A stretch of 64,000 nt of DNA from an uncultured Prochlorococcus sp. (GCA_902624105.1 CACNWH010000001.1:62001-126000); one strand, 5' to 3'. Counted from the stretch's first letter, positions 10,736-20,240 are shown. Translations and numbers: made by a program. Notes: a model not told the origin generated them from the sequence alone.

Positions 10736-12376
10736 TTGATTGATTATTTCTCAATAAATAATTTGCTTACAAATTCTTTTGGGCAATTAGGAGCTGGCCT
10801 AAACAGTATCCCATGGTTGTCTTTGTCTATTTTATTTCCAATCATTTGCGCTTTTATTGTTCCTTTTATCCCTGATAAAGGCAAAGGTAAAGAGGTGAGA
10901 TGGTTTGCCCTTGTTGTAGCTTTAACAACTTTTCTTATCACTGTTGGAGCATACATAAATGGATTTGATATTAACGATGAAAATGTTCAACTTAAAGAAA
11001 GTGTAAATTGGCTTCCAAATTTAGGTTTGACTTGGTCAGTCGGAGCAGATGGTATATCAATGCCTTTAATATTATTGACAAGTTTTATAACTGCTTTAGC
11101 TGTTTTAGCAGCTTGGCCAGTAAGTTTTAAGCCGAAATTATTTTTTTTCTTGATTCTTGCAATGGACGGAGGCCAAATAGCTGTATTTGCAGTACAAGAT
11201 ATGTTGTTATTTTTTTTAGCGTGGGAGCTTGAGCTATTACCTGTCTATCTATTATTGGCTATTTGGGGAGGTAAGAAAAGGCAGTATGCAGCTACAAAAT
11301 TTATTATTTATACAGCTGGAAGTTCTATCTTTATTCTTTTAGCATCATTAGCAATGGGCTTTTATGGTAGTGGCGCCCCTAATTTTAATTTTGAACATTT
11401 AGCTCAGCAAGACTTTAGTCAAAATTTTCAAATTTTATGTTACGCGGGACTATTAATCGCATTTGGGGTTAAGCTTCCTATCGTCCCTCTTCATACTTGG
11501 TTGCCAGATGCTCATGGAGAAGCTACTGCCCCAGTTCATATGTTATTGGCAGGAATACTATTAAAGATGGGAGGATATGCTCTTTTAAGGTTTAATGCAC
11601 AACTATTACCTGTGGCACATGCTCAATTTGCACCTTTACTGATTGTTTTAGGTGCAGTAAATATAATTTATGCCGCTTTTACTTCATTTGCTCAAAGAAA
11701 TCTAAAAAGAAAAATAGCATATAGTTCTATTAGTCATATGGGATTTGTCTTGATAGGTATTGGAAGCTTTAGCGCACTTGGGACAAGTGGAGCAATGCTA
11801 CAAATGGTAAGTCATGGTCTTATTGGTGCCAGCCTTTTTTTCCTTGTTGGAGCTACATATGATAGGACAAAGACTCTTAAGCTTGATGAGATGGGAGGAG
11901 TTGGTCAGAAAATGAGAATTATGTTTGCTTTGTGGACTGCTTGCTCACTAGCTTCTTTAGCATTACCAGGGATGAGTGGCTTTGTATCAGAGTTGATGGT
12001 ATTTACTGGATTTGTAACTGATGAAGTGTATACATTACCATTTAGAATAACTATGGCATCTTTAGCTGCTGTAGGTGTTATTTTAACTCCTATCTATTTA
12101 CTTTCTATGTTGAGAGAAATATTCTTTGGTAAAGAGAATCCTACTTTAGTTGGAGAAAGAAAATTAATTGATGCAGAACCAAGAGAGATTTATATTATCG
12201 GTTGTTTACTTTTGCCCATTATTGGAATAGGACTTTATCCTAGATTAATTACAGAAAGTTATTTAGCTTCTATAAATAATTTAGTTGATAGAAATCTAAA
12301 TGCGGTCAAACAAAATATAAAAGCAGTCGAATTTGTTGATGATAATACTGTTATCCTAAAATCACCGCCTATATAA
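10736..12376 (+). CDS. ndhD: NAD(P)H-quinone oxidoreductase chain 4
   Basis: Up to 546 aa. NuoM-type antiporter subunit with about 14 helices; conserved blocks include [21 protein letters not shown] and [20 protein letters not shown]. There is no usable ATG. An in-frame TAA at 10721 limits the N-terminus, so translation must start at TTG 10736 or TTG 10763. The latter gives [13 protein letters not shown] and resembles the short 'ML..LGAGL' start I recall for relatives, so 10763 may be right. It pairs with ndhF upstream. Subtype NdhD1 is likely from context. Confidence 0.95.
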   Translation: MIDYFSINNLLTNSFGQLGAGLNSIPWLSLSILFPIICAFIVPFIPDKGKGKEVRWFALVVALTTFLITVGAYINGFDINDENVQLKESVNWLPNLGLTWSVGADGISMPLILLTSFITALAVLAAWPVSFKPKLFFFLILAMDGGQIAVFAVQDMLLFFLAWELELLPVYLLLAIWGGKKRQYAATKFIIYTAGSSIFILLASLAMGFYGSGAPNFNFEHLAQQDFSQNFQILCYAGLLIAFGVKLPIVPLHTWLPDAHGEATAPVHMLLAGILLKMGGYALLRFNAQLLPVAHAQFAPLLIVLGAVNIIYAAFTSFAQRNLKRKIAYSSISHMGFVLIGIGSFSALGTSGAMLQMVSHGLIGASLFFLVGATYDRTKTLKLDEMGGVGQKMRIMFALWTACSLASLALPGMSGFVSELMVFTGFVTDEVYTLPFRITMASLAAVGVILTPIYLLSMLREIFFGKENPTLVGERKLIDAEPREIYIIGCLLLPIIGIGLYPRLITESYLASINNLVDRNLNAVKQNIKAVEFVDDNTVILKSPPI

Positions 12377-12410
12377 CTTTAAGTAAATTTAAAATTATTG
12401 GCGAATTGAT

Positions 12411-13316
12411 TTGTTAGCAGATAACTTTAATGTAGTCACATTGTTCAAAATATCTAATTCAACATCTATTGATAGGTCAGGTTTAGGACCTAGATTGTTG
12501 ATTAAATTTCTTCAAGATGCTGCTGGCAGGGGAGAATTAGATCCATGGGATGTTGATGTTATAAGTGTAATAGATAGTTTTTTAGATCAATTTGATAATA
12601 AATTTGAAAGCTCTCAAGGGAATAATAATTCATATGAGAAGGATTTGTCAGAGACAAGTGAGGCCTTTTTTGCAGCATCAGTTTTGGTAAATCTGAAAGC
12701 TCAAATTTTAGAATCGGATGTTTTCCCTGAAGATCAAAATGGTTTTGAAGATGATTTTGAAATAACTGAACAACCTTGGATTAATAATAATTTTGATATT
12801 CCACAATATCCAGAAAAATATCTCAGGAGAAGATCAGCAGCTCAACCTATTGTTAAAAGAACAGCCACTTTAGGTGAATTAATCAGTCAACTTGAATCGA
12901 TTGCAGAAACAATCGAGACTCAGGATATACTTTTAATGAAAAGGAAAAGAAATAAGAAATATTCTGACAAAGCACTTATTGATCAAGTAAAGAGCTTAGC
13001 CCATAGGGAGAAATTACCTGAGACGACAAAGGCCTTAGGAGATTTTATCGATAAATGGGAAAAAGCATTGCAGTGGATAGACTTTGAATATTTAGTTGTT
13101 AGATGGAAAGAAGTTGCACAAAAAGATCTTGATAAAGATAGATTAGGGGTCTTCTGGGCTTTACTATTTTTATCTTCTCAAAATAAAATTGAACTTAAAC
13201 AAATTAAATCACTTTATGGCCCAATAAAAATTAAAAGGGTCATTCCAGAAGGTGGTTTAGCTCAATTGCCTATCGAGAATCTGGAAGTGACAGATACTTC
13301 TCCGACCGCTGCATAG
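12411..13316 (+). CDS. scpA: ScpA/kleisin-like segregation and condensation protein
   Basis: 301 aa, TTG start, with no in-frame ATG near the N-terminus. The segment GPRLLIKFLQDAAGRGELDPWDVDVISVIDSFLDQF (split by position, about 25-60) corresponds to the ScpA 'GPLDLLLxLIxxxxxDIxDI' opening. A FFAASVLVNLKAQILE helix and a C-terminal winged-helix-like region (VFWALLFLSSQNKIEL) also fit. ScpA bridges SMC ATPase heads in chromosome condensation. The family opening is eroded and the middle is acidic and low-complexity, so it is a divergent member. It lies between ndhD and a nucleotidyltransferase gene. Confidence 0.78.
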   Translation: MLADNFNVVTLFKISNSTSIDRSGLGPRLLIKFLQDAAGRGELDPWDVDVISVIDSFLDQFDNKFESSQGNNNSYEKDLSETSEAFFAASVLVNLKAQILESDVFPEDQNGFEDDFEITEQPWINNNFDIPQYPEKYLRRRSAAQPIVKRTATLGELISQLESIAETIETQDILLMKRKRNKKYSDKALIDQVKSLAHREKLPETTKALGDFIDKWEKALQWIDFEYLVVRWKEVAQKDLDKDRLGVFWALLFLSSQNKIELKQIKSLYGPIKIKRVIPEGGLAQLPIENLEVTDTSPTAA

Positions 13317-13318
13317 AG

Positions 13319-13333
13319 GATTTGGAGGAAATC
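13319..13333 (+). promoter_or_regulatory. Hairpin presenting GGAGG in its loop, ahead of the transferase gene
   Basis: GATTT (13319-13323) pairs perfectly with AAATC (13329-13333), leaving GGAGG as the loop. A six-codon frame (ATG 13340 to TAA 13358-13360, MFYKEV) follows, and its stop is one base before the ATG at 13362. A second purine stretch, GAGGT at 13352-13356, sits at normal ribosome-binding distance from 13362. Strong Shine-Dalgarno sites are rare in this window, so two in 40 bp stand out. Function is inferred. Confidence 0.35.
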
Positions 13334-13361
13334 AGGCTAATGTTCTACAAAGAGGTTTAAA

Positions 13362-14546
13362 ATGCCTATGAAGGCAATGATACTTGCAGCTGGTAAAGGA
13401 ACTCGCGTTCAACCTATTACGCATATAATTCCTAAGCCGATGATCCCAATTTTGCAAAAGCCTGTAATGGAGTTTTTGTTGGAATTATTAAAAGAACATG
13501 GGTTTAGAGAAATAATGGTTAATGTTTCTCATTTGGCTGAAGAGATAGAGAATTATTTTAGAGATGGACAAAGATTTGGAGTTGAAATAGCCTATAGCTT
13601 TGAGGGTAGGATAGAAGATGGAGAATTAATTGGCGATGCGTTGGGTTCCGCAGGAGGTTTAAAAAAAATTCAAGATTTTCAAAACTTTTTTGATGAAACT
13701 TTTGTTGTTGTATGCGGAGATGCCCTTGTTGATTTGGATTTAACTGAAGCAGTTAAAAGACATAAAAAGAAAGGTGCAATAGCTAGTCTAATAACTAAAA
13801 AGGTTAACAAGAAAGAAGTCTCAAGTTATGGTGTAGTCGTTTCAGATAATGAAGGCAAAGTAAAAACATTTCAAGAAAAGCCTTCTGTAGAAGACGCCCT
13901 AAGTGATTCTATAAATACTGGAATTTATTTATTTGAACCTGAAATATTTGATCATATTCCCTCTGGTAAAAAATTTGATATTGGAGCAGATCTTTTCCCA
14001 AAATTAGTTGAAAATAATTTACCATTTTATGAGCTGCCAATGGATTTTGAGTGGGTTGATATTGGAAAAGTACCTGATTATTGGAGTGCAATCAGAAGCG
14101 TACTGCAAGGTAAAGTAAGACAAGTTGATATACCTGGGAAAGAGGTAAAACCTGGTGTTTATACAGGTCTAAACGTCGCAGTTAATTGGGACAAAGTCAA
14201 TATTAAAGGGCCCGTCTATATTGGTGGAATGTCAAGAATCGAGGATGGTGCAACTATTATCGGACCATCTATGATTGGTCCAAGTTGCTGTATCTGTGAA
14301 GGTGCAACAATAGATAATTCTATTATCTTTGATTACTCTAAAATTGGGAAGGGTGTTCGACTCGTAGATAAACTGGTTTTTGGAAGATATTGTGTAGGAA
14401 AAAATGGTGATCATTTTGATTTGCAAGAAGCATCTTTAGATTGGTTAATTACAGATTCAAGAAGAATGGATTCTTCTGAGCCCTCACCTCAGCAGAAAGT
14501 GATGGCAGAACTTTTGGGCAGTGATTTGATTAATATTCCAGATTAA
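13362..14546 (+). CDS. Sugar-phosphate nucleotidyltransferase with left-handed beta-helix C-terminus
   Basis: 394 aa. The N-terminal nucleotidyltransferase opens with AMILAAGKGTRVQPIT (about 5-20) and continues with KPMIPILQKPVMEFLL. The metal/sugar-binding VCGDALVDLDL follows around 126-136. A C-terminal hexapeptide-repeat domain (about 255-350) carries GPVYIGGMSRIEDGATIIG-type repeats. The arrangement resembles mannose-1-phosphate guanylyltransferases and related NDP-sugar pyrophosphorylases of envelope polysaccharide synthesis. The sugar and nucleotide cannot be read from sequence. It overlaps the convergent metF stop by 17 bp. Confidence 0.88.
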   Translation: MPMKAMILAAGKGTRVQPITHIIPKPMIPILQKPVMEFLLELLKEHGFREIMVNVSHLAEEIENYFRDGQRFGVEIAYSFEGRIEDGELIGDALGSAGGLKKIQDFQNFFDETFVVVCGDALVDLDLTEAVKRHKKKGAIASLITKKVNKKEVSSYGVVVSDNEGKVKTFQEKPSVEDALSDSINTGIYLFEPEIFDHIPSGKKFDIGADLFPKLVENNLPFYELPMDFEWVDIGKVPDYWSAIRSVLQGKVRQVDIPGKEVKPGVYTGLNVAVNWDKVNIKGPVYIGGMSRIEDGATIIGPSMIGPSCCICEGATIDNSIIFDYSKIGKGVRLVDKLVFGRYCVGKNGDHFDLQEASLDWLITDSRRMDSSEPSPQQKVMAELLGSDLINIPD

Positions 14547-15420
14547 TCTCTGCTCTTTTTAAAATCTCTGGTATTAAATGTTCACTTTTTACAGCCATCA
14601 GATGAACTCCTTGAGCTATATCTATAAATTCTCTCAATTGTTCTGCAGCAATATTTATACCCTCTTCCATAGGATTGTCTGATTCTTTAAGCCTATTAAG
14701 GATATGATCAGGAATATTTGCGCCAGGTACAAATTTGTTTATAAAAAGTGCATTTTTATAAGATTTGAGCAAGAAAACTCCAGCTAGGACTGGCAAGTTT
14801 AATGGGTTGCTAATTTTATCGCAAAAATCAACAAGGTATTTTTTATCCATAATCATTTGTGTCTGTATAAAGTGAGCTCCCGCTTCTTTTTTTTTCTCGG
14901 TTCTCATTTTTAATACCTTTAAATTTTTATAACTTGGATCTGCTGCCGCTCCAGCAAAAATTTCTGTTTTATTATCACTTAATAATTGATTAGTAGGATC
15001 AATCCCATTATTAAACGATTGTATTTGTTTAAGTAGCTTAACTGATTCAAATTCATGTACAGCTTTTGTATCTTTTTGATCCCCAGCTTTGACTGAGTCC
15101 CCAGTAATGCAAAGAATATTTTTTATACCTAGGGCATTCGCTCCAAGAATGTCAGATTGTAAAGCAATTTTATTACGATCCCGGCAGGATATTTGCATTA
15201 TAGGTTCTATCCCATTATCTAGTAATAGCCTTGACATTGCTAAACTGCACATCCTCATTACAGCTCTGCTCCCATCTGTTATATTAACTGCATGTACCTT
15301 ATCTTTTAAAAGTTGTGCTATTTTTAGAGATCGAGTGGGATCACCTCCTCTTGGAGGCATTAATTCTGCCGTGATTGCTTTAGAATGGGATTCTAAGGTT
15401 TTTTGAAGTTTTGATTTCAA
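14530..15420 (-). CDS. metF: Methylenetetrahydrofolate reductase
   Basis: 296 aa, FAD enzyme reducing 5,10-methylene-THF to 5-methyl-THF for methionine synthesis. The ITAELMPPRGGD opening is the family's 'E-x-x-PPRG' active-site region, here starting about residue 17. LCITGDSVKAGDQ and GAHFIQTQMIMD are further conserved blocks. The start must be TTG at 15420-15418. An in-frame TAG lies two codons upstream and the next Met (residue 21) would cut off the catalytic Glu. The gene is divergent from the small HTH gene. Confidence 0.92.
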   Translation of the reverse strand: MKSKLQKTLESHSKAITAELMPPRGGDPTRSLKIAQLLKDKVHAVNITDGSRAVMRMCSLAMSRLLLDNGIEPIMQISCRDRNKIALQSDILGANALGIKNILCITGDSVKAGDQKDTKAVHEFESVKLLKQIQSFNNGIDPTNQLLSDNKTEIFAGAAADPSYKNLKVLKMRTEKKKEAGAHFIQTQMIMDKKYLVDFCDKISNPLNLPVLAGVFLLKSYKNALFINKFVPGANIPDHILNRLKESDNPMEEGINIAAEQLREFIDIAQGVHLMAVKSEHLIPEILKRAEINLEY

Positions 15421-15498
15421 TTGCTAAATGTTGGCTTGTTAGTTAACAACAATGATGAGATTGACAAACTTTATTACTATAAAAAAAGAGCTGTCCAA

Positions 15499-15777
15499 AT
15501 GCAAATGGTTGATGACGATGTAAACAACTTTGATATGATGGGTCTCTCATCAAGAGAGATGGAAATTATTGATTTAGTTGCGGATGGATTAACTAATCAA
15601 GAAATAGCAGTGAAACTTACTATTAGTAAAAGAACTGTGGATAATCATGTTAGTAATATGTTCACTAAAACTGGATCCAAGAATAGGGTAGCACTATTAA
15701 ATTGGGCAATGGATCATGGGAAAATTTGTAGAGATGGATTTAATTGCTGTTCTTTGCCTGATTCTGATCAAAATTAA
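15499..15777 (+). CDS. Orphan LuxR/NarL-type HTH transcriptional regulator, no receiver domain
   Basis: 92 aa from ATG 15499. An upstream TTG at 15421 would extend it to 118 aa, but the extra segment looks non-homologous to the family. Almost the whole protein is a LuxR-type DNA-binding domain (about residues 14-75), with LSSREMEIIDLVADGLTNQE as scaffold helices and ISKRTVDNHVSNMFTKTGSK as recognition region. There is no receiver or sensor domain, so regulation would be by level or partner. It ends in a Cys-containing tail (GKICRDGFNCCS). Its 3' end overlaps the opposite 61-aa gene by 38 bp. Confidence 0.85.
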   Translation: MQMVDDDVNNFDMMGLSSREMEIIDLVADGLTNQEIAVKLTISKRTVDNHVSNMFTKTGSKNRVALLNWAMDHGKICRDGFNCCSLPDSDQN

Positions 15778-15925
15778 TATCTCCTAAATCTTCAATATTG
15801 TCATTAAGCGACATCAATAAATAATTCTGTGAATTCAGATCAAAAAGCTCAGCATAAGCTATACAAGCATCTTTATCAGAATTCACATATCTTAATATGC
15901 CCTCTTTATCGTAAAGACCATACAT
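15740..15925 (-). CDS. Conserved 61-aa protein of marine picocyanobacteria, function unknown
   Basis: 61 aa, beginning MYGLYDKEGILRYVNSDKDA and acidic towards the C-terminus. I recall similar short proteins (MYGLYDxxGxLRYV) in Prochlorococcus and Synechococcus. The compact opening resembles a fragment of a PAS or antenna-like fold, but that is only an impression. The overlap of 38 bp with the 3' end of the HTH gene supports its being one of two tightly packed real genes rather than a shadow, because its N-terminal two thirds lie outside the other gene. No function can be assigned. Confidence 0.72.
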   Translation of the reverse strand: MYGLYDKEGILRYVNSDKDACIAYAELFDLNSQNYLLMSLNDNIEDLGDINFDQNQAKNSN

Positions 15926-16005
15926 ATCTGATTCATTAAGTTAATTTAGGAATATAAAGAAAATCTAAAGGAAAAAGGTATTATTTGGCTAGCTTTAGGC
16001 TGAAT

Positions 16006-16485
16006 TTAATATATTTCTTTATTCCAGTATGAAAAAGGTTTATTAGATAATTCAAAATTTGAGAATTTTTTAACTCCGGTAATTTCTTTTGATAAGAAAC
16101 TTGGAAAATTAATTTGTTCATTTATTGTTTTTAATTCAACTTCAGCTATCTCTAAGGGAAAATTATTTCCTTTAAATCGGTCAATTATCCACTCTTTCCC
16201 CTTGAAATGTAAGTAAAATCTTTCTTTTATAATAGGATTTTTTATTTCTGAAATAATCATTTCTCCTTCTTTTTTGGGAATCTCATATTCAAATTCGAAA
16301 TTCTTAGACTTTGAAATATACTTTTTTAAAGTTAATTTAAATAGATCATCTTCTGATCTGATTCTTACTATCCAGTCCTCAGAATATGAGGATAAATAAC
16401 CTTGAATGATATTTGACTTACGGTTAATTAATTTTTCCCAATCATTATTTTTAATTAAGAATCTTCTTTCAATTTCAATACACAT
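16006..16485 (-). CDS. CYTH-domain (triphosphate tunnel) protein
   Basis: 159 aa, a single CYTH domain. The defining ExExR signature is at the N-terminus (EIERRFLI, residues 3-10). Further alternating charged strands follow (WIVRIRSED, FKLTLKKY, FEFEYEIPKKEG), as in the eight-stranded tunnel that binds triphosphate and metal. Bacterial members hydrolyse inorganic triphosphate or similar compounds; some are adenylate cyclases or thiamine triphosphatases. It lies 20 bp downstream of nadK on the same strand, so co-transcription is likely. Substrate unknown. Confidence 0.87.
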   Translation of the reverse strand: MCIEIERRFLIKNNDWEKLINRKSNIIQGYLSSYSEDWIVRIRSEDDLFKLTLKKYISKSKNFEFEYEIPKKEGEMIISEIKNPIIKERFYLHFKGKEWIIDRFKGNNFPLEIAEVELKTINEQINFPSFLSKEITGVKKFSNFELSNKPFSYWNKEIY

Positions 16486-16505
16486 GAAAATTTATATCAA
16501 TAATT

Positions 16506-17399
16506 TTAGGATAGATTTCCTCTCCATTCTAATTTCTTAACTAAAGTGCTGTAATAAGAAATATTATTATTCAGTGAAACCATTTTTGCTGGCTTATTAG
16601 CTTTGATAATTTCACAATAATCATTCTCATGAAGAATTAGGCATTTTGTTCCATCCTTCCAAAGTTGCAAAGAATTTTTTTCTTTGTTGATATTCTTTAT
16701 TACAATTTTACTATTGTCAGGTATAACTATTGGCCTGCTGGAAAGACTCATTGGACATATTGCGTTAATAACAAATGCATTAATTAAAGGATGGACTATT
16801 GGACCTCCAGCTGCCATTGAATATGCAGTAGAACCAGTTGCTGAAGAAATAATTAATCCATCACCTTTATATTCATTAACCTTTTCATTATTGATTTCAA
16901 TGCTAATTTGATTGGTCGGGGATATATCAGTTTCTATTGATTTGAAATAAAAGTCATTCAATGCGTAAAATTCAGAAATTTTATAATTTCTATCAATTAA
17001 GTCTATTGCATGATGGTTGCATTGAAGAATCGTTCTTTCATCAATCTTAAATTTATTTTTTTCTAAAAGATCAATAAATGACTTTTCAATTAAAAATTTT
17101 CTATCTTGAGATAAAAATCCTAAATTACCACCAATATTGAAACTAAGAATCGGAATATTAAAATTAAAAATTGCATTTGCAGTTTTAAGTACAGTACCAT
17201 CCCCTCCAAGAACAATAACTAAATCTGGTAAGCAGTTGTTTATCTCTAAATTTAATTGCAGAGTTTTGCTATCAAAGGTGCTTGCTAATTTTATTACAGC
17301 AATTTTTTGAGATTTCAGTAAATTTTCGCAAAAGAGAGCTGTTTCTTTTGCTATTTTGCTTTTAGATCTATAAATTATAAGAACCAACGATAGTTTCAT
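16506..17399 (-). CDS. nadK: NAD kinase
   Basis: 297 aa. It phosphorylates NAD to NADP. The catalytic GGDGT motif is at 65-69 (VIVLGGDGTVLKTA), followed by NIGGNLGFLS. The nucleotide-binding GDGLIISSATGSTAYSMAAGG block is around 180-200. Many cyanobacteria carry two NAD kinases; which this is cannot be decided here. It lies 10 bp downstream of ndhE in a minus-strand run with the NDH-1 genes, so NADP supply and the NDH genes may be co-expressed. Confidence 0.95.
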   Translation of the reverse strand: MKLSLVLIIYRSKSKIAKETALFCENLLKSQKIAVIKLASTFDSKTLQLNLEINNCLPDLVIVLGGDGTVLKTANAIFNFNIPILSFNIGGNLGFLSQDRKFLIEKSFIDLLEKNKFKIDERTILQCNHHAIDLIDRNYKISEFYALNDFYFKSIETDISPTNQISIEINNEKVNEYKGDGLIISSATGSTAYSMAAGGPIVHPLINAFVINAICPMSLSSRPIVIPDNSKIVIKNINKEKNSLQLWKDGTKCLILHENDYCEIIKANKPAKMVSLNNNISYYSTLVKKLEWRGNLS

Positions 17400-17409
17400 T
17401 AAACATTTC

Positions 17410-17730
17410 TTACCATTTGAGTAAGTTAAAGCTTTCCATGTCCACAGTGACTCTATTTCTATAAAGAGATAATAAAATTGCTAATCCTACAGCAGCTTCT
17501 GCTGCTGCTACTGTAATTACAAAAATCGCAAAAACTTGGCCTTGTATCAAATTATTATCAATATAAGAGGAAAATGCCATTAAATTTAAATTTACTGCAT
17601 TAAGCATTAATTCAATACTCATTAAAACTCTCACAGCATTTCTACTATTTAGTAATCCCCAAATACCTATGCAAAATAGAATAGATGAAACAATCAAAAA
17701 AGCTTGCAATGGGATTGAGTCAAGGTTCAT
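17410..17730 (-). CDS. ndhE: NAD(P)H-quinone oxidoreductase chain 4L
   Basis: 106 aa, three membrane helices, NuoK family of NDH-1 membrane-arm subunits. The pattern [20 protein letters not shown] carries the conserved Glu in helix 2. [15 protein letters not shown] carries the second conserved Glu. It is the last gene of the ndhA-I-G-E order, 18 bp after ndhG. Confidence 0.97.
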   Translation of the reverse strand: MNLDSIPLQAFLIVSSILFCIGIWGLLNSRNAVRVLMSIELMLNAVNLNLMAFSSYIDNNLIQGQVFAIFVITVAAAEAAVGLAILLSLYRNRVTVDMESFNLLKW

Positions 17731-17748
17731 CGTGTCAATTTAATAAAG

Positions 17749-18348
17749 TTACTTTTTTTCAATCAGCAAGGGTTTGTCTGATTTTTCTATAAGTTCTTGA
17801 TCTACAGGAAGACCTGTCGAAATATCTTCTGACAAAACATCCCTCCTCGCCAAGACAATAGCTCCAATCATAGCCATTAAAAGTAAAACAGATGCCACTT
17901 CAAAAGGTAGTAAATAATCACTAAATAAATGCTCTCCAAGTCTTATAGTTGATTCTTCACCTATTGATTGTTTTGGATCAGCTATGATCCATGTATTGGA
18001 TAAGTCAACTCGTACAAGTAGACTCAAAAGTGTGATACAAATAGTTGATGAAATTAATTTTCTAGAATTAAGATATTTAATTGGCTTCAGATCCTCTTTT
18101 TTATTAACAAGCATAATTGCAAATAAAATTAAAACATTAATAGCACCTACGTATACAAGTACTTGTGCAGCCGCCACAAAACTTGCGTTTAATAATAAAT
18201 ACAAACCTGCAACACTCATGAAAACTCCCCCTAGTAAAAAAGCAGAGTAAACGATGCTATCTAATAAAACTACTCCCAATGAACCAATAATAATAATTAG
18301 GGATAAAATTGAAAAACAAATTAATTGTGTGGTAACTGCAATAGACAT
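17749..18348 (-). CDS. ndhG: NAD(P)H-quinone oxidoreductase chain 6
   Basis: 199 aa, five predicted helices, NuoJ family. The middle helix region VAAAQVLVYVGAINVLILFA is the well conserved pi-bulge segment of this subunit. A hydrophilic C-terminal tail of about 40 residues is usual in cyanobacteria. It lies 10 bp after ndhI and 18 bp before ndhE, within one operon. Confidence 0.97.
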   Translation of the reverse strand: MSIAVTTQLICFSILSLIIIIGSLGVVLLDSIVYSAFLLGGVFMSVAGLYLLLNASFVAAAQVLVYVGAINVLILFAIMLVNKKEDLKPIKYLNSRKLISSTICITLLSLLVRVDLSNTWIIADPKQSIGEESTIRLGEHLFSDYLLPFEVASVLLLMAMIGAIVLARRDVLSEDISTGLPVDQELIEKSDKPLLIEKK

Positions 18349-18358
18349 CTAAATTTAT

Positions 18359-18976
18359 TTACTTTCCTACAGGTACCTCTTCTGTAGTATTTGAAGATAC
18401 CATCCAATCTAACACTTCTTCAGGTAATTTACCCACTCTAGGATCGGATGATGGAATATCATGAGGATCCATTACACCTTTTGGTAGATATGTTAATTCC
18501 TTAAGTGACTTGACAGTTGGATCAGAAGTGACATTTGTAGGTAGTCTACCGAGAGCAACATTATCATAATTTAAATTATGCCTATCAAAAGTGGCTAATT
18601 CATATTCTTCAGTCATTGATAAGCAATTTGTAGGACAATACTCAACGCAATTACCGCAAAAAATACATGCACCAAAATCTATTGAATAGTTTCTTAATTC
18701 CTTTTTTTTCGTCTCTTTGTTCATCACCCAGTCCACAACAGGTAAATTTATGGGGCAAACACGAACACAAACTTCACATGCTATACATTTATCAAATTCA
18801 TAGTGAATCCTTCCTCTGTATCTCTCAGAGGGAATAAGTTTTTCGTAGGGATATTGAACTGTTACAGGCCTTCTTTTAAGGTGGTCAAAGGTAACAGTGA
18901 TGCCGTCGAATAAATATTTACTTGCGCCAAAAGCTTCTTTAACATAGCTGTTGACTTTTTGAAAAAAATCTTTCAT
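18359..18976 (-). CDS. ndhI: NAD(P)H-quinone oxidoreductase subunit I, two 4Fe-4S clusters
   Basis: 205 aa. It is a peripheral NDH-1 subunit that carries electrons to the quinone site. Both ferredoxin motifs are intact: C64, C67, C70, C74 ([12 protein letters not shown]) and C104, C107, C110, C114 ([12 protein letters not shown]). Length and tail match cyanobacterial NdhI. It starts 70 bp after the ndhA stop, a gap holding a perfect dyad, and is followed after 10 bp by ndhG. Confidence 0.98.
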   Translation of the reverse strand: MKDFFQKVNSYVKEAFGASKYLFDGITVTFDHLKRRPVTVQYPYEKLIPSERYRGRIHYEFDKCIACEVCVRVCPINLPVVDWVMNKETKKKELRNYSIDFGACIFCGNCVEYCPTNCLSMTEEYELATFDRHNLNYDNVALGRLPTNVTSDPTVKSLKELTYLPKGVMDPHDIPSSDPRVGKLPEEVLDWMVSSNTTEEVPVGK

Positions 18977-19013
18977 TGCCAGAAACTTTACTTAACATTA
19001 TTATACAACATTT

Positions 19014-19028
19014 TTACCAATTTGGTAA
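19014..19028. promoter_or_regulatory. Perfect 7-bp dyad in the ndhA-ndhI spacer
   Basis: TTACCAA (19014-19020) and TTGGTAA (19022-19028) are exact inverse complements around a single central T. Such a tight dyad suits a protein-binding DNA site better than an RNA hairpin, although a six-pair stem with a three-base loop is possible. It sits about 40 bp before the ndhI start in the only sizeable gap of the ndhA-I-G-E operon. It may be an internal operator or processing site; function is unproven. Confidence 0.35.
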
Positions 19029-19046
19029 GTAAATATACTTAAAAAC

Positions 19047-20165
19047 TTAGCCCCCAAAAAATCTGGGCAACGCGAGTTTTAATCCTGCAGTCAATAATAA
19101 ATTTGCTAGAGAAATTGGTAAGAGAAACTTCCAACCTAAATCAAGTAATTGATCAATTCTAACTCTAGGAGTTGTCCATCTTAGTAAGATTGCTATGAAT
19201 ACAAGTAAATATGCTTTTAGAATTGTCATTACAATACCTAGAGTTGCAGTTATAACCTGAATAAAAGATGTATCTATTGGAATGTTTAAAACTCTTGAAA
19301 TAGTTTCTACAGGTATAGGAAAACCCCATCCACCCAAATATAAAACTGATACTAATAATGCTGATAAAATTAAATTTATGTAACTTCCTAGATAAAATAA
19401 TGCAAATTTCATCCCCGCGTATTCTGTTTGATAGCCAGCAACAAGTTCTTCTTCAGCTTCAGGTAAATCAAATGGTAATCTTTCACATTCTGCTAACGCA
19501 CAAATCCAAAAAATGATAAATCCAATGGGCTGTCTCCATATATTCCAACTTAGTATTCCTGCTCCGCTTTGTTGATTTACTATATCAACTGTGCTTAGAG
19601 AATTTGTCATCATTACAATTGCTAAAACAGATAAGGCAAGTGGTATTTCGTAACTTATAGACTGAGCTGCTGCTCTGAGACCTCCTAGAAGTGAATATTT
19701 GTTGTTAGAAGCATATCCACTCATCAAAAGGCCTATAGGTTGAATACTACTCAGAGCTATCCAGAGAAAAATACCAACGCCTACATTGCTTATTAGCAAA
19801 TTTTGTCCAAATGGTACTATTAACCAAGATAATATGACAGGAACTAAAACTAATATTGGTCCAGCAGTAAAAAGTATTGAATCTGCTTTATCTGGGATGA
19901 TATCCTCTTTAACAAGTAATTTGAGACCATCAGCGATCGGCTGTAATACTCCTAATGCTCCTGCATATTCTGGTCCAATCCTTTGCTGTGCAGCTGCAGA
20001 AATTTTTCTTTCAAGCCAAACTGTTACTAGCACCCCAACAACAGCAGCTACTAAAACTATTAGCATTGGGAAAGGAAGCCAGATGATATGTGCTATCTCA
20101 CTAGGTACTCCAAAAGATTTCAGAGCCTCATTAAAACTAAATTCAAGATCTAAGCCGTTTGTCAC
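19047..20165 (-). CDS. ndhA: NAD(P)H-quinone oxidoreductase subunit 1
   Basis: 372 aa, eight-helix NuoH family subunit that forms the quinone-access chamber with NdhI/K/H. Conserved matrix-side loops are present: [20 protein letters not shown] near residue 50, and the acidic [20 protein letters not shown] near residue 230. It leads the ndhA-I-G-E set. The order agrees with plastid and cyanobacterial ndh operons except that ndhH is elsewhere (29.9 kb). Confidence 0.98.
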   Translation of the reverse strand: MTNGLDLEFSFNEALKSFGVPSEIAHIIWLPFPMLIVLVAAVVGVLVTVWLERKISAAAQQRIGPEYAGALGVLQPIADGLKLLVKEDIIPDKADSILFTAGPILVLVPVILSWLIVPFGQNLLISNVGVGIFLWIALSSIQPIGLLMSGYASNNKYSLLGGLRAAAQSISYEIPLALSVLAIVMMTNSLSTVDIVNQQSGAGILSWNIWRQPIGFIIFWICALAECERLPFDLPEAEEELVAGYQTEYAGMKFALFYLGSYINLILSALLVSVLYLGGWGFPIPVETISRVLNIPIDTSFIQVITATLGIVMTILKAYLLVFIAILLRWTTPRVRIDQLLDLGWKFLLPISLANLLLTAGLKLALPRFFGG

Positions 20166-20240
20166 AATCTTTTAACGATCTAATAATACATTAACTCCTT
20201 TAAGAGCAAAATCGCGTATTTACTAGTGAATAAAAAATAA

